Positions 1 through 10,767 of a stretch of 47,894 bases of DNA are shown here, in pieces. The notes beneath the pieces are model-generated. The model saw nothing but the letters and a program-made list of their open reading frames with translations, made no database searches and was not told the origin of the DNA. The position numbers and the translations under genes are program-made. Each line of letters starts with the position of its first letter. Within the stretch, counting starts at the first letter, position 1. The stretch lies in contig JADGOS010000002.1 of assembly GCA_017882825.1 (NCBI GenBank), positions 1 to 47,894 of the forward strand, written 5' to 3'. This DNA is from Demequinaceae bacterium (GTDB lineage Bacteria; Actinomycetota; Actinomycetes; Actinomycetales; Demequinaceae).

Positions 1-1
1 C

Positions 2-655
2 GCCAAGTACCTTGCGCAGATTCTCAAACTCTCGGGCACCGGTCAGGAAGGTGTGACGATCAGCTTCCCACCCCCCGTTCCCGCCGACGGCATGGCGAGT
101 TACGTTGGCAACGCCGTTCAGGTGGGAACCATCGTCGCGGTGGTGGTGGCGGCGGGGGCGCTCGCCTTCGACGCTATCCCCGAAATGGGCGTCTTTCTCA
201 GGACGAGGACCACCAACGTGTGGCAGATCTTGGTGCCACGGCTCGTGGTGTCGTTCGCGGTGTGCGCGGCGGCGTTCGTGATCGGCACCGGGACTGCCTG
301 GTACGAGACCTGGGCGCTCCTCGGACCCCTGAGCGCACCCGCGGTCGGCTGGGGAATTCTGCTGGGAATCCTCTTTGCCGCGTTCCTCGTCGCGCTCGTC
401 GCGGCGGTCTCCCAGTGGGCCAAGGGGGTCCTGGGCACCGTGCTGACTTCCCTCGTCGTGCTCATTGTGCTGCCGATCCTGGGCGTGGTACATGCCATCC
501 AGGAGTGGCTACCCACGCGGCTTGGCGGCGCGCTGACGGAACTCACGGCGGGCGCAGCCGCAAGCGACTTCTGGAAGTCCTCGCTGGTCGCCGTCGTGTC
601 CATCGCTGGCCTTCTCGCGCTTGCCGCGCGGGGTGCGCGCCGCCGCGAGTTCTAG
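2..655 (+). CDS. ABC-2-like multi-pass membrane protein / transporter permease, 3' part (start is left of the window)
   Basis: Open frame runs from base 2 with no start needed. Several hydrophobic segments (TIVAVVVAAGALAF, LVVSFAVCAAAFVIG, GILLGILFAAFLVALVAAV, LTSLVVLIVLPILG, SLVAVVSIAGLLALAARG). Confidence 0.6.
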   Translation, partial: AKYLAQILKLSGTGQEGVTISFPPPVPADGMASYVGNAVQVGTIVAVVVAAGALAFDAIPEMGVFLRTRTTNVWQILVPRLVVSFAVCAAAFVIGTGTAWYETWALLGPLSAPAVGWGILLGILFAAFLVALVAAVSQWAKGVLGTVLTSLVVLIVLPILGVVHAIQEWLPTRLGGALTELTAGAAASDFWKSSLVAVVSIAGLLALAARGARRREF

Positions 656-847
656 CCCACTAGCTTTCCGGGTCGAGGTTTCGACGCGCCCCGCACGCGA
701 GCCAAGTGGCGTCCGTCACGTCGCAATTGTGGCTCTCGTCTCTTCGCCCCTTGCGATGTGACGCACCCATCACTGATCCGGTTGTAAGCGCTTTCCCGAA
801 GGTTCAGGATCGAAGTAGCAACAAGGAAAAAGGGGGCGGTGAGAACA

Positions 848-1597
848 ATGACAGAGACCACTATTCAGGTCTGGACCGATCAGGCGAGCGATGCCGACCT
901 GATTACGGGAGTGCGCGCGGGAAGCCGCGACGCCTACCGCGTTTTGTTCGAGCGCCATGGCAACGCGGCCCGCAGGGTCGCCTTTGCCTACACCTCGGTA
1001 TCGAGCGACGTCGACGACATCGTCTCCGATGCATTCGAGGCCGTTCTCCGGGCCCTTCGTGACGGCAACGGCCCCACCGAGGCCTTCCGCGCCTATCTCT
1101 TCACCGTCATCCGCCGCACCGCGCGCGACCTCAAGCGCCACGCCGAGCGGACGAGCCCGTGCGAAGACATGACCGTCCACGACCGCGCCATGGTGCACCT
1201 CGCGCCCGCTGGCGACCCGACCATCGCCAAGTTCGAACACGCCACCGTTGCCGAGGCCTTCGCCTCGCTCCCGGAGCGCTGGCAGATCGTCCTGTGGTAC
1301 ACCGAGATCGAGAAGAAGACGCCCGCCGAGATCGCGCCGAGCCTGGGGCTCACGCCCAACGGCGTCGCGGCGCTCGCCTACCGCGCTCGCGAGGCTCTGC
1401 GTCAGGCCTACCTTCAGGAACACCTGGCCGCGGTCGAGGACACGGCGTGCCTCTCGGTCTTCCAGGACCTCGCCGGGTTCGTCCGCGGCTCGCTCACGAG
1501 GCGCGACCTCGAGTTCGTCACCGCGCACCTGAGGATATGTCAGAGATGCGGCGACCTAGTCGGCGAACTGGAGGACGTCAACGCGATGCTCCGCTAG
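848..1597 (+). CDS. ECF-family RNA polymerase sigma factor with C-terminal HxxxCxxC zinc-finger-like motif
   Basis: Sigma-70 region 2-like (YRVLFERHGNAARRVAFAYTSVSSDVDDIVSDAFEAVLRAL) and region 4-like (AFASLPERWQIVLWYTEIEKKTPAEIAPSLGLTPNGVAALAYRAREALRQAYL). C-terminal AHLRICQRCGDLVGELEDVNAML. ATG at 848. Confidence 0.85.
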   Translation: MTETTIQVWTDQASDADLITGVRAGSRDAYRVLFERHGNAARRVAFAYTSVSSDVDDIVSDAFEAVLRALRDGNGPTEAFRAYLFTVIRRTARDLKRHAERTSPCEDMTVHDRAMVHLAPAGDPTIAKFEHATVAEAFASLPERWQIVLWYTEIEKKTPAEIAPSLGLTPNGVAALAYRAREALRQAYLQEHLAAVEDTACLSVFQDLAGFVRGSLTRRDLEFVTAHLRICQRCGDLVGELEDVNAMLR

Positions 1598-2682
1598 GGA
1601 GCCGATCCCGCGGCAACCCTTGCCTGTCCCAGCACTCGCGTCCCCGCATACGCGACCATCGCCTGGCCTGCGGCGACGCCGCGCATCGGCGCGTCGAACT
1701 CCACCAGCATCCGGCCGCCCGCAACGGTGACGCGGCCCGGCGCGGGCTCGCCATGGGCGCGCACCTGGACCACGCACCGCCTCGGCACCGCGGCGGGCTC
1801 ATCGGCGGCGAGCCACACGACCTCGTCACCCTCGAGCCGTGTCACCGAGAGCAGCGCCTCCGGCCCGACCACCACCTCGTTCGCGTCGACCCGCACCTCC
1901 GTGACGTAGCGAGGCTCGCCGTCGGCGGAGGGGCGCCCGAGGCGCAGGCCCTTGCGCTGGCCGACGGTGAACGCGTAGGCGCCACCGTGGGAGCCGACCA
2001 CGGTCCCGGCCTGGTCAACGATGTCACCCGGGCGCCCGCCGAGCCGTCGCTGGAGGAAGCCCTGGGTGTCGCCGTCGGCGATGAAGCAGATGTCGTAGGA
2101 GTCAGGCTTCTGCGATACCCCGAGGCCACGCGCCTGAGCCTCCGCTCGCACCTCCGCCTTGGACGTCGCCTCCCCCAAGGGGAACATCGCGAGGGAGAGG
2201 CGTTCCGCTCCGATGACCGCCAGCACGTAGGACTGGTCCTTCGCGGTATCGATCGCGCGATGAAGCTCCCGCGCGCCATCGTCGCGCAGCGCGACGCGCG
2301 CATAGTGCCCGGTGCACACGGCCTCGAAACCCAAGGTGGAGGCGCGCCCGAGCAGCGCCTCGAACTTGATGTGCTGGTTGCAGCGCACGCAGGGATTCGG
2401 CGTCCGACCCGACGCGTACTCGGACAGGAAGTCGGCCACGACCCGATCCTCGAACTCATCGCTGAGGTCCCACACGTAGTACGGGATTCCGAGGCGATCG
2501 GCTGCACGACGGGCATCGCTGGAGTCCTCAAGCGAGCAACAGCCCCGCGATCCGGTTCGGAACTCGTCGCGGTTCCGGCTTAGGGCCATATGGATCCCTA
2601 CGACGTCGTGACCGGCGTCAACGGCCCGGGCCGCAGCCACGGCGGAATCGACGCCACCGGAAAGCGCGGCAAGCACCTTCAT
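1594..2682 (-). CDS. mnmA: tRNA-specific 2-thiouridylase MnmA
   Basis: MKVLAALSGGVDSAVAAARAVDAGHDVVGIHMALS PP-loop, C-x2-C (NPCVRCNQHIKF), CTGHYAR, FTVGQRKGL. The 684-aa ORF start is extended; ATG at 2682 overlaps the upstream gene by 4 nt. Confidence 0.93.
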   Translation of the reverse strand: MKVLAALSGGVDSAVAAARAVDAGHDVVGIHMALSRNRDEFRTGSRGCCSLEDSSDARRAADRLGIPYYVWDLSDEFEDRVVADFLSEYASGRTPNPCVRCNQHIKFEALLGRASTLGFEAVCTGHYARVALRDDGARELHRAIDTAKDQSYVLAVIGAERLSLAMFPLGEATSKAEVRAEAQARGLGVSQKPDSYDICFIADGDTQGFLQRRLGGRPGDIVDQAGTVVGSHGGAYAFTVGQRKGLRLGRPSADGEPRYVTEVRVDANEVVVGPEALLSVTRLEGDEVVWLAADEPAAVPRRCVVQVRAHGEPAPGRVTVAGGRMLVEFDAPMRGVAAGQAMVAYAGTRVLGQARVAAGSAP

Positions 2683-3890
2683 CGCCCTGGGCCTCCGGCC
2701 GCCGGGGCGACGGCGCGCAGGCCGCCGCCGATGCTCCTCGCCTTGGCGACCGCCTCGGGGAGGTGCTCGAGGAGCGCGGCGACATCCTCGCGGGATGACG
2801 TGTGTCCAAGGGAGATTCGCATCGTCGAGGCCGCCTCGCTCGGGGTCCTGCCCATGGCGAGCAGGACGTGACTCGCCTGCGCGACCCCGGCGGTGCAGGC
2901 CGAGCCGTTGGACGCCTCGACCCCGCGCGAGTCGAGCACGTACAACATGGCCTCCGGCGCGCAGCCGGGGAAGACGAAGTGGGTGATGCCCGGGAGGCAG
3001 CGGGGTCCCGGCTCCGGTCCCGAGAGCACGGCCTCTGGCACCAGCGCGCGCACCCCGGCGATGAGGTCGCGCTGGAGGTCGGCGAGGCGGGAAGACTCCG
3101 ACGGCATCGACCCGACGGCCTCGACGGCCGCGACCGACATCGCGCGGACGCCGGCGGCGTTGAGCGTCCCTGACCGCGCCTTGCGCTCCTGGCCCCCGCC
3201 GTGGGCCAAGGGAGTGAGGTCGACGTTCCCCCGCGCGAGCAGCGCGCCGACCCCGACAGGACCACCAAACTTGTGCGCGCTCACGGCGGCGGTCGCGAGC
3301 CCCGAACGCCCGAAGTCGAAGGGGATGTGCCCGATCGCCTGGACCACATCGGAGTGGACCGGAATGCCCCGGGAGGAGGCGACAGCCACGACCTCGTCGA
3401 CTGGCTGGACTGCGCCCACCTCGTTGTTCGCCCCCATCACTGAGACCAGCGCAATCTCGTCGCCGTGGGCCGCAACCTCGTCGCGGAGCGCGTCCACGTT
3501 GACGACGCCCTCCCGATCGACCGGAAGGACGATCGCGGTGGCACCGCGCTCCGCGATCCAACGCACGGAATCGAGGCCGGCGTGATGCTCGACGGCCGAC
3601 GTCACCACCCGGGTGCGACGGGGGTCCTCGGCTGTGCGCGACCACCACAGTCCCTTGATCGCGAGGTTGTCCGCCTCGGTGCCCCCAGACGTGAAGACCA
3701 CCTCGGCGGGCTCCGCGCCCAGAGCCCTGGCGATCGCCTCCCTGCCATCCTCCACGACCGCCCTGGCGAGCCTGCCCGAGCGGTGAAGGGCGCTGGGATT
3801 CCCGGCGTGCCCCAATTCGTCGACCAACGCCTCGATCGCCGCCGCGAACATCGGGGTCGTGGCGGCGTGGTCAAGGTAGTGCAAGGCCAT
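2679..3890 (-). CDS. Cysteine desulfurase (NifS/IscS-like, class V aminotransferase)
   Basis: YLDHAATTPM, TSGGTEADNLAIKG, VSVMGANNEVGAVQPV, HSDVVQAIGHIPF, VSAHKFGGPVGVGALL (PLP Lys), NGSACTAG (active Cys). Confidence 0.93.
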   Translation of the reverse strand: MALHYLDHAATTPMFAAAIEALVDELGHAGNPSALHRSGRLARAVVEDGREAIARALGAEPAEVVFTSGGTEADNLAIKGLWWSRTAEDPRRTRVVTSAVEHHAGLDSVRWIAERGATAIVLPVDREGVVNVDALRDEVAAHGDEIALVSVMGANNEVGAVQPVDEVVAVASSRGIPVHSDVVQAIGHIPFDFGRSGLATAAVSAHKFGGPVGVGALLARGNVDLTPLAHGGGQERKARSGTLNAAGVRAMSVAAVEAVGSMPSESSRLADLQRDLIAGVRALVPEAVLSGPEPGPRCLPGITHFVFPGCAPEAMLYVLDSRGVEASNGSACTAGVAQASHVLLAMGRTPSEAASTMRISLGHTSSREDVAALLEHLPEAVAKARSIGGGLRAVAPAAGGPGR

Positions 3891-3969
3891 CCGGCGATTC
3901 TACGGGCCGACGCGCCGGCGATTCCGTCGGGGAGTTCGCTAGCCCATTAACGTTCCTCGACCGACGGGA

Positions 3970-3985
3970 TGTGACATCGGTCACA
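3970..3985. promoter_or_regulatory. Crp/GlxR-type operator TGTGAC-ATCG-GTCACA
   Basis: Arms TGTGAC/GTCACA are a perfect inverted repeat matching TGTGA-N6-TCACA. It lies in the divergent intergenic region between the cysteine desulfurase gene and the ORF at 4056. Confidence 0.6.
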
Positions 3986-4055
3986 GTGTGAGCGCGCACA
4001 CGGGAAATCCCCCACCCGGCCCCCGTACCCTCGGTGTGGGTCTTAGGGGACGGGC

Positions 4056-4445
4056 TTGACGGACGCGACCAGCGCCGTCGCCCACAACAGGGAAGGTGGA
4101 TCGGTGACGCGCGAGCAGCCGCGGCGGTGGGACTGGTGGCTAGCCGGTTGCGGCGCGCTTGCCGCTATCCTCATCGTCGTTGACGTCGCCGCCGTCGTCT
4201 CGGACGGTGTCACTGCGGGACCTGTTTCCGCACCTCGAGCCCACGCCACGGCCCCTTCCTCGTCGGGCAAGGCGGCCATCCGCGTTCACTCTTGTGGGAC
4301 GCCGGTGTCCTACGCGGGGCGCGCCTTCACGGGCGAGTGCGAGGGCATCATCGGGCGAGGGCTCCCCTCAGGGTCCGGCGATCCCCCGTCTGCGAGACTC
4401 GCCTCGCGGGTCGGGAACTCGGCGACTCGCTCCGGGCTCTGCTGA
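4056..4445 (+). CDS. Hypothetical small protein with one predicted TM segment (possible TTG start, or GTG at 4104); weak coding evidence
   Basis: RRWDWWLAGCGALAAILIVVDVAAVVSDG looks like an N-terminal TM anchor. The C-terminal half is low-complexity and may be degenerate. Confidence 0.35.
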   Translation: MTDATSAVAHNREGGSVTREQPRRWDWWLAGCGALAAILIVVDVAAVVSDGVTAGPVSAPRAHATAPSSSGKAAIRVHSCGTPVSYAGRAFTGECEGIIGRGLPSGSGDPPSARLASRVGNSATRSGLC

Positions 4446-4568
4446 TTCACCCGGACTCTGCTTGATTCGCCCGGAGCCCCATCGCGCCCGAGGCCAGCCG
4501 GGCAAGGGAACGCCCAGCCGACGCGAGCCGTTCACGGGACGCCCACCAAGCCGCACCCCCGGAGGACG

Positions 4569-5222
4569 ATGGACGTCGTGAGCCATTCGCAGGGCCTGTT
4601 CACTCGTCAGGTCGACGCCTATGTCGCCGCGGGGTACGACGACCTTGCCGACCTTACGGAAGCGGCGTTCCGGGCGCGCCTCGAGCCCCTCCGGACGGTC
4701 CTCGACCGGGCGGTCGCCGACGGTCTCGCCCTGGATTTGAGCGCCGACCACGTCCCCTTCGTCGTAGTCGTCACCTCTCGCCTCGTCCCACCCGAAGCCC
4801 GCGTTTCCAGGCTGCGAGTCCCGGGGAGCGACAAGGAGGGCGCCATCGACCCCGGGCACAGGGACGGACTCGGCGCGTACCACCCCATCCCAGATATCGG
4901 CATTCCGGACGCGGAGGCATACCTCCTGGTGGATGTCGATCGCGGCGACACGTTGAGGGAGATCGCGGCGGATGACGCGGTGAGCGCGCTCGCGGCGCAC
5001 CACAGGAACCCCCTCACGCTCGACGAGGGCCTGTCCCTCGCCGCCGTGCATCCCCTCGCCATGGAGATCGACGCGGGCTTTCTGCTCGCGGGATCGAGGC
5101 ACCGCCGTCGCGTTCCGGCACTCTGGGTTGCGGCGGGCGGTGCGGTGCTCGGCTGGGGCGGGGACGCGACGCCGGAAGCGTGGCTCGGTGTGGCGTCTAC
5201 AGCGGCGCCCGCCGCGGCGTAA
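4569..5222 (+). CDS. DUF5701-like conserved hypothetical protein
   Basis: FTRQVDAYVAAGYDDLADLTEAAFRARLEPLR ... PFVVVVTSRLVPPEARV ... LTLDEGLSLAAVHPLAM. ATG start; family assignment from memory. Confidence 0.65.
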   Translation: MDVVSHSQGLFTRQVDAYVAAGYDDLADLTEAAFRARLEPLRTVLDRAVADGLALDLSADHVPFVVVVTSRLVPPEARVSRLRVPGSDKEGAIDPGHRDGLGAYHPIPDIGIPDAEAYLLVDVDRGDTLREIAADDAVSALAAHHRNPLTLDEGLSLAAVHPLAMEIDAGFLLAGSRHRRRVPALWVAAGGAVLGWGGDATPEAWLGVASTAAPAAA

Positions 5223-5257
5223 CCGACCTGGCGCGCGTGCGGGAGAGAATGGTGGCC

Positions 5258-7393
<2,136 letters not shown>

Positions 7394-7399
7394 CGCGCG

Positions 7400-8101
7400 C
7401 TAGTTGCCGTTCCCCGCAAGTTCGTTCGCCTTGTCGATCAGGCTCTGCTGAGGGCCGTTAACGCCGCCGTCGCCTCCATTGAGGATGCCGCCGGGGTCGT
7501 GGGCTCCGGCGATCAGTAGGGCCTGGATGTCGACAACGTCGATCAGTCCGGACAGGTAGGCGGCGCGGGCGTCGAATTCCACCAGGGGCATCGACAGCCG
7601 TCCGTCCTTGCCAGCGGGACAGATCGCATACAGGCCGTCTGAGAGGCGCCAGGTTCCGCCGTCGTCAACGAGGAACACGACGCCGTTGCCCGCGCCCCGC
7701 ACGGCCTTGTCGACGTCCACGCCGGGGGGCGCGTCACCGATGTCGATGACAACCTTCCCCGTCACCTGCCCCATGACGGGCTTGTGGATCGAGAAGGTCG
7801 CCCATACGTCCGTCGCCCCGGTCGCTGGATCCAGGCGGGTCTCCGCGCCGGTGAACTTCCCCGTCAGGATCGAATCGGCGCCCTTGTACTTCGAGGCGTA
7901 CGCCCCCGTCGCGCCAAGGACATACTCCTTGACGCTCCGCGGTCCCTGCACGGGGGTGTCGTGATGCTGTCCCTGGCGATAGGCGGAGAACGCCGCCCAC
8001 GCCGCGACCTCGTCGGTACTCGGTCCTCCGCCGCATGCGGAGAGAGCGAGAGTCGCCGAGGCGACAACGAGGGCGAGGATGGCGCGCGTGAGACCTCTCA
8101 T
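7400..8101 (-). CDS. Putative secreted lipoprotein of unknown function
   Basis: MRGLTRAILALVVASATLALSACGGG signal peptide with lipobox LSAC. Confidence 0.75.
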   Translation of the reverse strand: MRGLTRAILALVVASATLALSACGGGPSTDEVAAWAAFSAYRQGQHHDTPVQGPRSVKEYVLGATGAYASKYKGADSILTGKFTGAETRLDPATGATDVWATFSIHKPVMGQVTGKVVIDIGDAPPGVDVDKAVRGAGNGVVFLVDDGGTWRLSDGLYAICPAGKDGRLSMPLVEFDARAAYLSGLIDVVDIQALLIAGAHDPGGILNGGDGGVNGPQQSLIDKANELAGNGN

Positions 8102-8129
8102 GCGGCCAGAGTAACGTTGGGGAAGCCTC

Positions 8130-10670
8130 CTACGCCTGCACAACCAGCCCGAGATCGGCAACCGAGGCGAGGAGGGGGTGCGACGGAACCACCCGCACCG
8201 TGTAGCCCCACGCCCCGGATTCGTCGAGGCGGATGTGAGCCACGAAGCGAGCCCGCCCATCGACGTCTCCCTCGGCCGTCATGTCGGCGACGCTGTACTG
8301 AGGCGCCTCGCCCCGGGAGTCGAGGGGGCCGGACAGGAGTTGAACCCTCACGTCGTCCGCAACCAGGCCGTTGAGCGCGACCTCCGCGGTCACCGTCGCT
8401 TCACGACCGATAAGCACGGGAGCGCCAAGCCCCTCGGAAGAGAGGTGGGCGATTGACACGCCGGGCCACGCGGCCCTGACCTTGACCTTCCACGCCGCGA
8501 GTTCTTTCGCTGGCGCGCCGTCGTCCAACGCGAGCGCCGTTGCGGACGCCGCAGCGGGGAGGTACTCGAGCTCGGTGTAGTCGCGCACCATGCGGGTGGC
8601 CTGGACCTTGGGGCCGAGCGTCGCGAGCGTATGGCGCACGCGCTTCAGCCACGCGACGGGGACGCCGTTCGCGTCGCGGTCGTAGTACAGGGGCGCCACC
8701 TCGCGCTCGATGAGGTCGTACAGCGCGGCCGCCTCGATATCGTCCCGCTTGGCCTCGTCGACGACGCCGTCTGCGGTGGGGATCGCCCACCCGTTGGACG
8801 CGTCGTGCCACTCGTCCCACCAGCCGTCGAGCACCGACAGGTTGAGGGCCCCGTTGAGGGCGGCCTTCATGCCCGACGTTCCGCACGCCTCGAGCGGCCG
8901 GAGCGGGTTGTTGAGCCAGACGTCGCAACCGGGGTAGAGCTTCTCCGCCATCGCGATGTCGTAGTTCGGGAGGAACACGATGCGGTGGCGAACGTCCGCG
9001 TGGTCGGCGAAGGCGACCAACTCCTGGATGAGGGCCTTGCCGCCCTCGTCGTGCGGATGCGCCTTGCCCGCGACGAGGATCTGGATGGGACGCTCGGGGT
9101 GCAGCAGGAGCGCCTTGAGCCGGTCGGGGTCGCGAAGCATGAGGGTGAGGCGCTTGTACGTGGGGACACGGCGCGCGAAGCCCATGGTGAGGACGTCGGG
9201 ATCGAGAGCCGTCTCGACCCACCCGAGGGACGCCGCGGAGGAGGCCCGGTGGAGCCCGGACGCCCGAAGCCGGGTGCGCGCCTCGCCCACGAGGGTCGAG
9301 CGCATCTCGCGCTTGAGCGCCCACAACTCGCCGTCGGGAATCGCGTCGCTCACCCAGGCGTCGTCCGTCGGGATGCGCGCGGCCGCGAGGGCGGCGAGGC
9401 GGGGGTCCACCCACGTGGGTCCGTGAACGCCGTTGGTGATGGAGCCGATGGGCACCTCGGACTCGTCGAAGCCCGGCCACAGGCTCCCGAACATCTCGCG
9501 GGAGACCTTGCCATGGAGCAGGGAGACGCCGTTCGCGCGCCCCCCGAGGCGAAGCCCCATGCACGCCATATTGAAGACGTCGGGGTTCGCCCCGCCGTTC
9601 GCCTCCGCGCCGAGCGCGAGGACGTCCTTGACGTCCACGCCCCACGACCGGAGCGAGAAGTGATGCTCGATCATCAGCCGCGGGAAGCGGTCGATCCCCG
9701 CGGGCACCGGGGTGTGCGTGGTGAAAACCGTGCCGCCGCGCACCGCCTCGAGCGCCTGGGCGAAGGTCCACCCCTCGGCGACGAGTTCGCGAATTCGCTC
9801 GACGCCCAGGAAGCCCGCGTGCCCCTCGTTCATGTGAAACACGCCGGGCGCCGGGGCGCCGGTAAGCCGGGAGAACGCGCGCAGGGCGCGGACGCCGCCG
9901 ACGCCGAGCAGCAACTCCTGGAGAAGGCGCTCCTCCTCGCGACCACCGTAGAGGCGCTCGGTGAGTCCGCGGAGGTCGGGGGCGTTGAGGTGGGTATTGG
10001 AGTCGAGCAGGAGCATCCGCACGCGGCCGACGTCGGCCTTCCAGACCTGGGCGTGCAGGATCCGGTCGCCCGGCAGTTCGATCGCGACGATCGTCGGCGT
10101 CCCGTCGTCCTCGTGGAGCAGGGCAAGCGGCATCGCCGCGGGATCGAGGTGCGGGTAGGACTCCGTCTGGCGACCCGTGGCGTCGAGGCCCTGGCGGAAG
10201 TATCCGGCGCCGTACAGAAGGCCAACGGCGATGATCGGCACGCCAAGGTCGGAGGCGCTCTTGAGGTGGTCGCCAGCGAGAATCCCGAGCCCCCCCGAGT
10301 ACTGCGGGAGCGCCGCGGCGATTCCATACTCCGGCGAGAAGTACGCGATGGCCTCGGGGCCGCCGGTGATCGCCGTGCCGTACCAGGACGGCGCCGCGAG
10401 GTAGTCCGCGAGGTTGGCGAGAGCGGCATCAATCCTCGAAATGAGTTCGGGATCGGCGGCGATCGCGGTGAGCCTGCTGCCGCTGAGGGAGTGAAGGAAG
10501 ACGATGGGGTTGCCCCGCGCGCGCGCCCACGCCTCGGGATCGAGGCTCGCGAAGAGTTCGCGCGTAGGGGCGTGCCACGACCAACGCAGGTTGCGAGCGA
10601 GGATCTCCAGGCCGCCAAGGGCGTCGGGGAGGACGGTTCTGACGGTGACGCGTTCGCGAGGTTTCACCAT
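8130..10670 (-). CDS. glgP: Alpha-glucan (glycogen) phosphorylase GlgP
   Basis: SPEYGIAAALPQYSGGLGILAGDHLKSASDLGVP, NEGHAGFLGVERIREL, and PLRPLEACGTSGMKAALNGALNLSVLDGWWDEW (PLP region). Confidence 0.94.
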   Translation of the reverse strand: MVKPRERVTVRTVLPDALGGLEILARNLRWSWHAPTRELFASLDPEAWARARGNPIVFLHSLSGSRLTAIAADPELISRIDAALANLADYLAAPSWYGTAITGGPEAIAYFSPEYGIAAALPQYSGGLGILAGDHLKSASDLGVPIIAVGLLYGAGYFRQGLDATGRQTESYPHLDPAAMPLALLHEDDGTPTIVAIELPGDRILHAQVWKADVGRVRMLLLDSNTHLNAPDLRGLTERLYGGREEERLLQELLLGVGGVRALRAFSRLTGAPAPGVFHMNEGHAGFLGVERIRELVAEGWTFAQALEAVRGGTVFTTHTPVPAGIDRFPRLMIEHHFSLRSWGVDVKDVLALGAEANGGANPDVFNMACMGLRLGGRANGVSLLHGKVSREMFGSLWPGFDESEVPIGSITNGVHGPTWVDPRLAALAAARIPTDDAWVSDAIPDGELWALKREMRSTLVGEARTRLRASGLHRASSAASLGWVETALDPDVLTMGFARRVPTYKRLTLMLRDPDRLKALLLHPERPIQILVAGKAHPHDEGGKALIQELVAFADHADVRHRIVFLPNYDIAMAEKLYPGCDVWLNNPLRPLEACGTSGMKAALNGALNLSVLDGWWDEWHDASNGWAIPTADGVVDEAKRDDIEAAALYDLIEREVAPLYYDRDANGVPVAWLKRVRHTLATLGPKVQATRMVRDYTELEYLPAAASATALALDDGAPAKELAAWKVKVRAAWPGVSIAHLSSEGLGAPVLIGREATVTAEVALNGLVADDVRVQLLSGPLDSRGEAPQYSVADMTAEGDVDGRARFVAHIRLDESGAWGYTVRVVPSHPLLASVADLGLVVQA

Positions 10671-10767
10671 GGAAGGCTACCCGCGTCCTGTATCCGGAAT
10701 GTAACGCGCATGTGAGCCACGCAACGAGGGTTACCCATGAAGCGCCGCGGCCCGGTAGTTTCGAACC

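Noticed and set aside
1594-3648. 684-aa minus-strand ORF as a fusion of an unknown N-terminal domain with MnmA
   Set aside because: The N-terminal ~320 residues are an alternate frame of the cysteine desulfurase gene; MnmA has a clear ATG at 2682 with 4-nt overlap.
8631-10715. 694-aa plus-strand ORF antisense to glgP
   Set aside because: Composition (repeated EH/GE/RV-rich sequence) is typical of antisense frames in high-GC genes; the minus-strand GlgP has canonical motifs.
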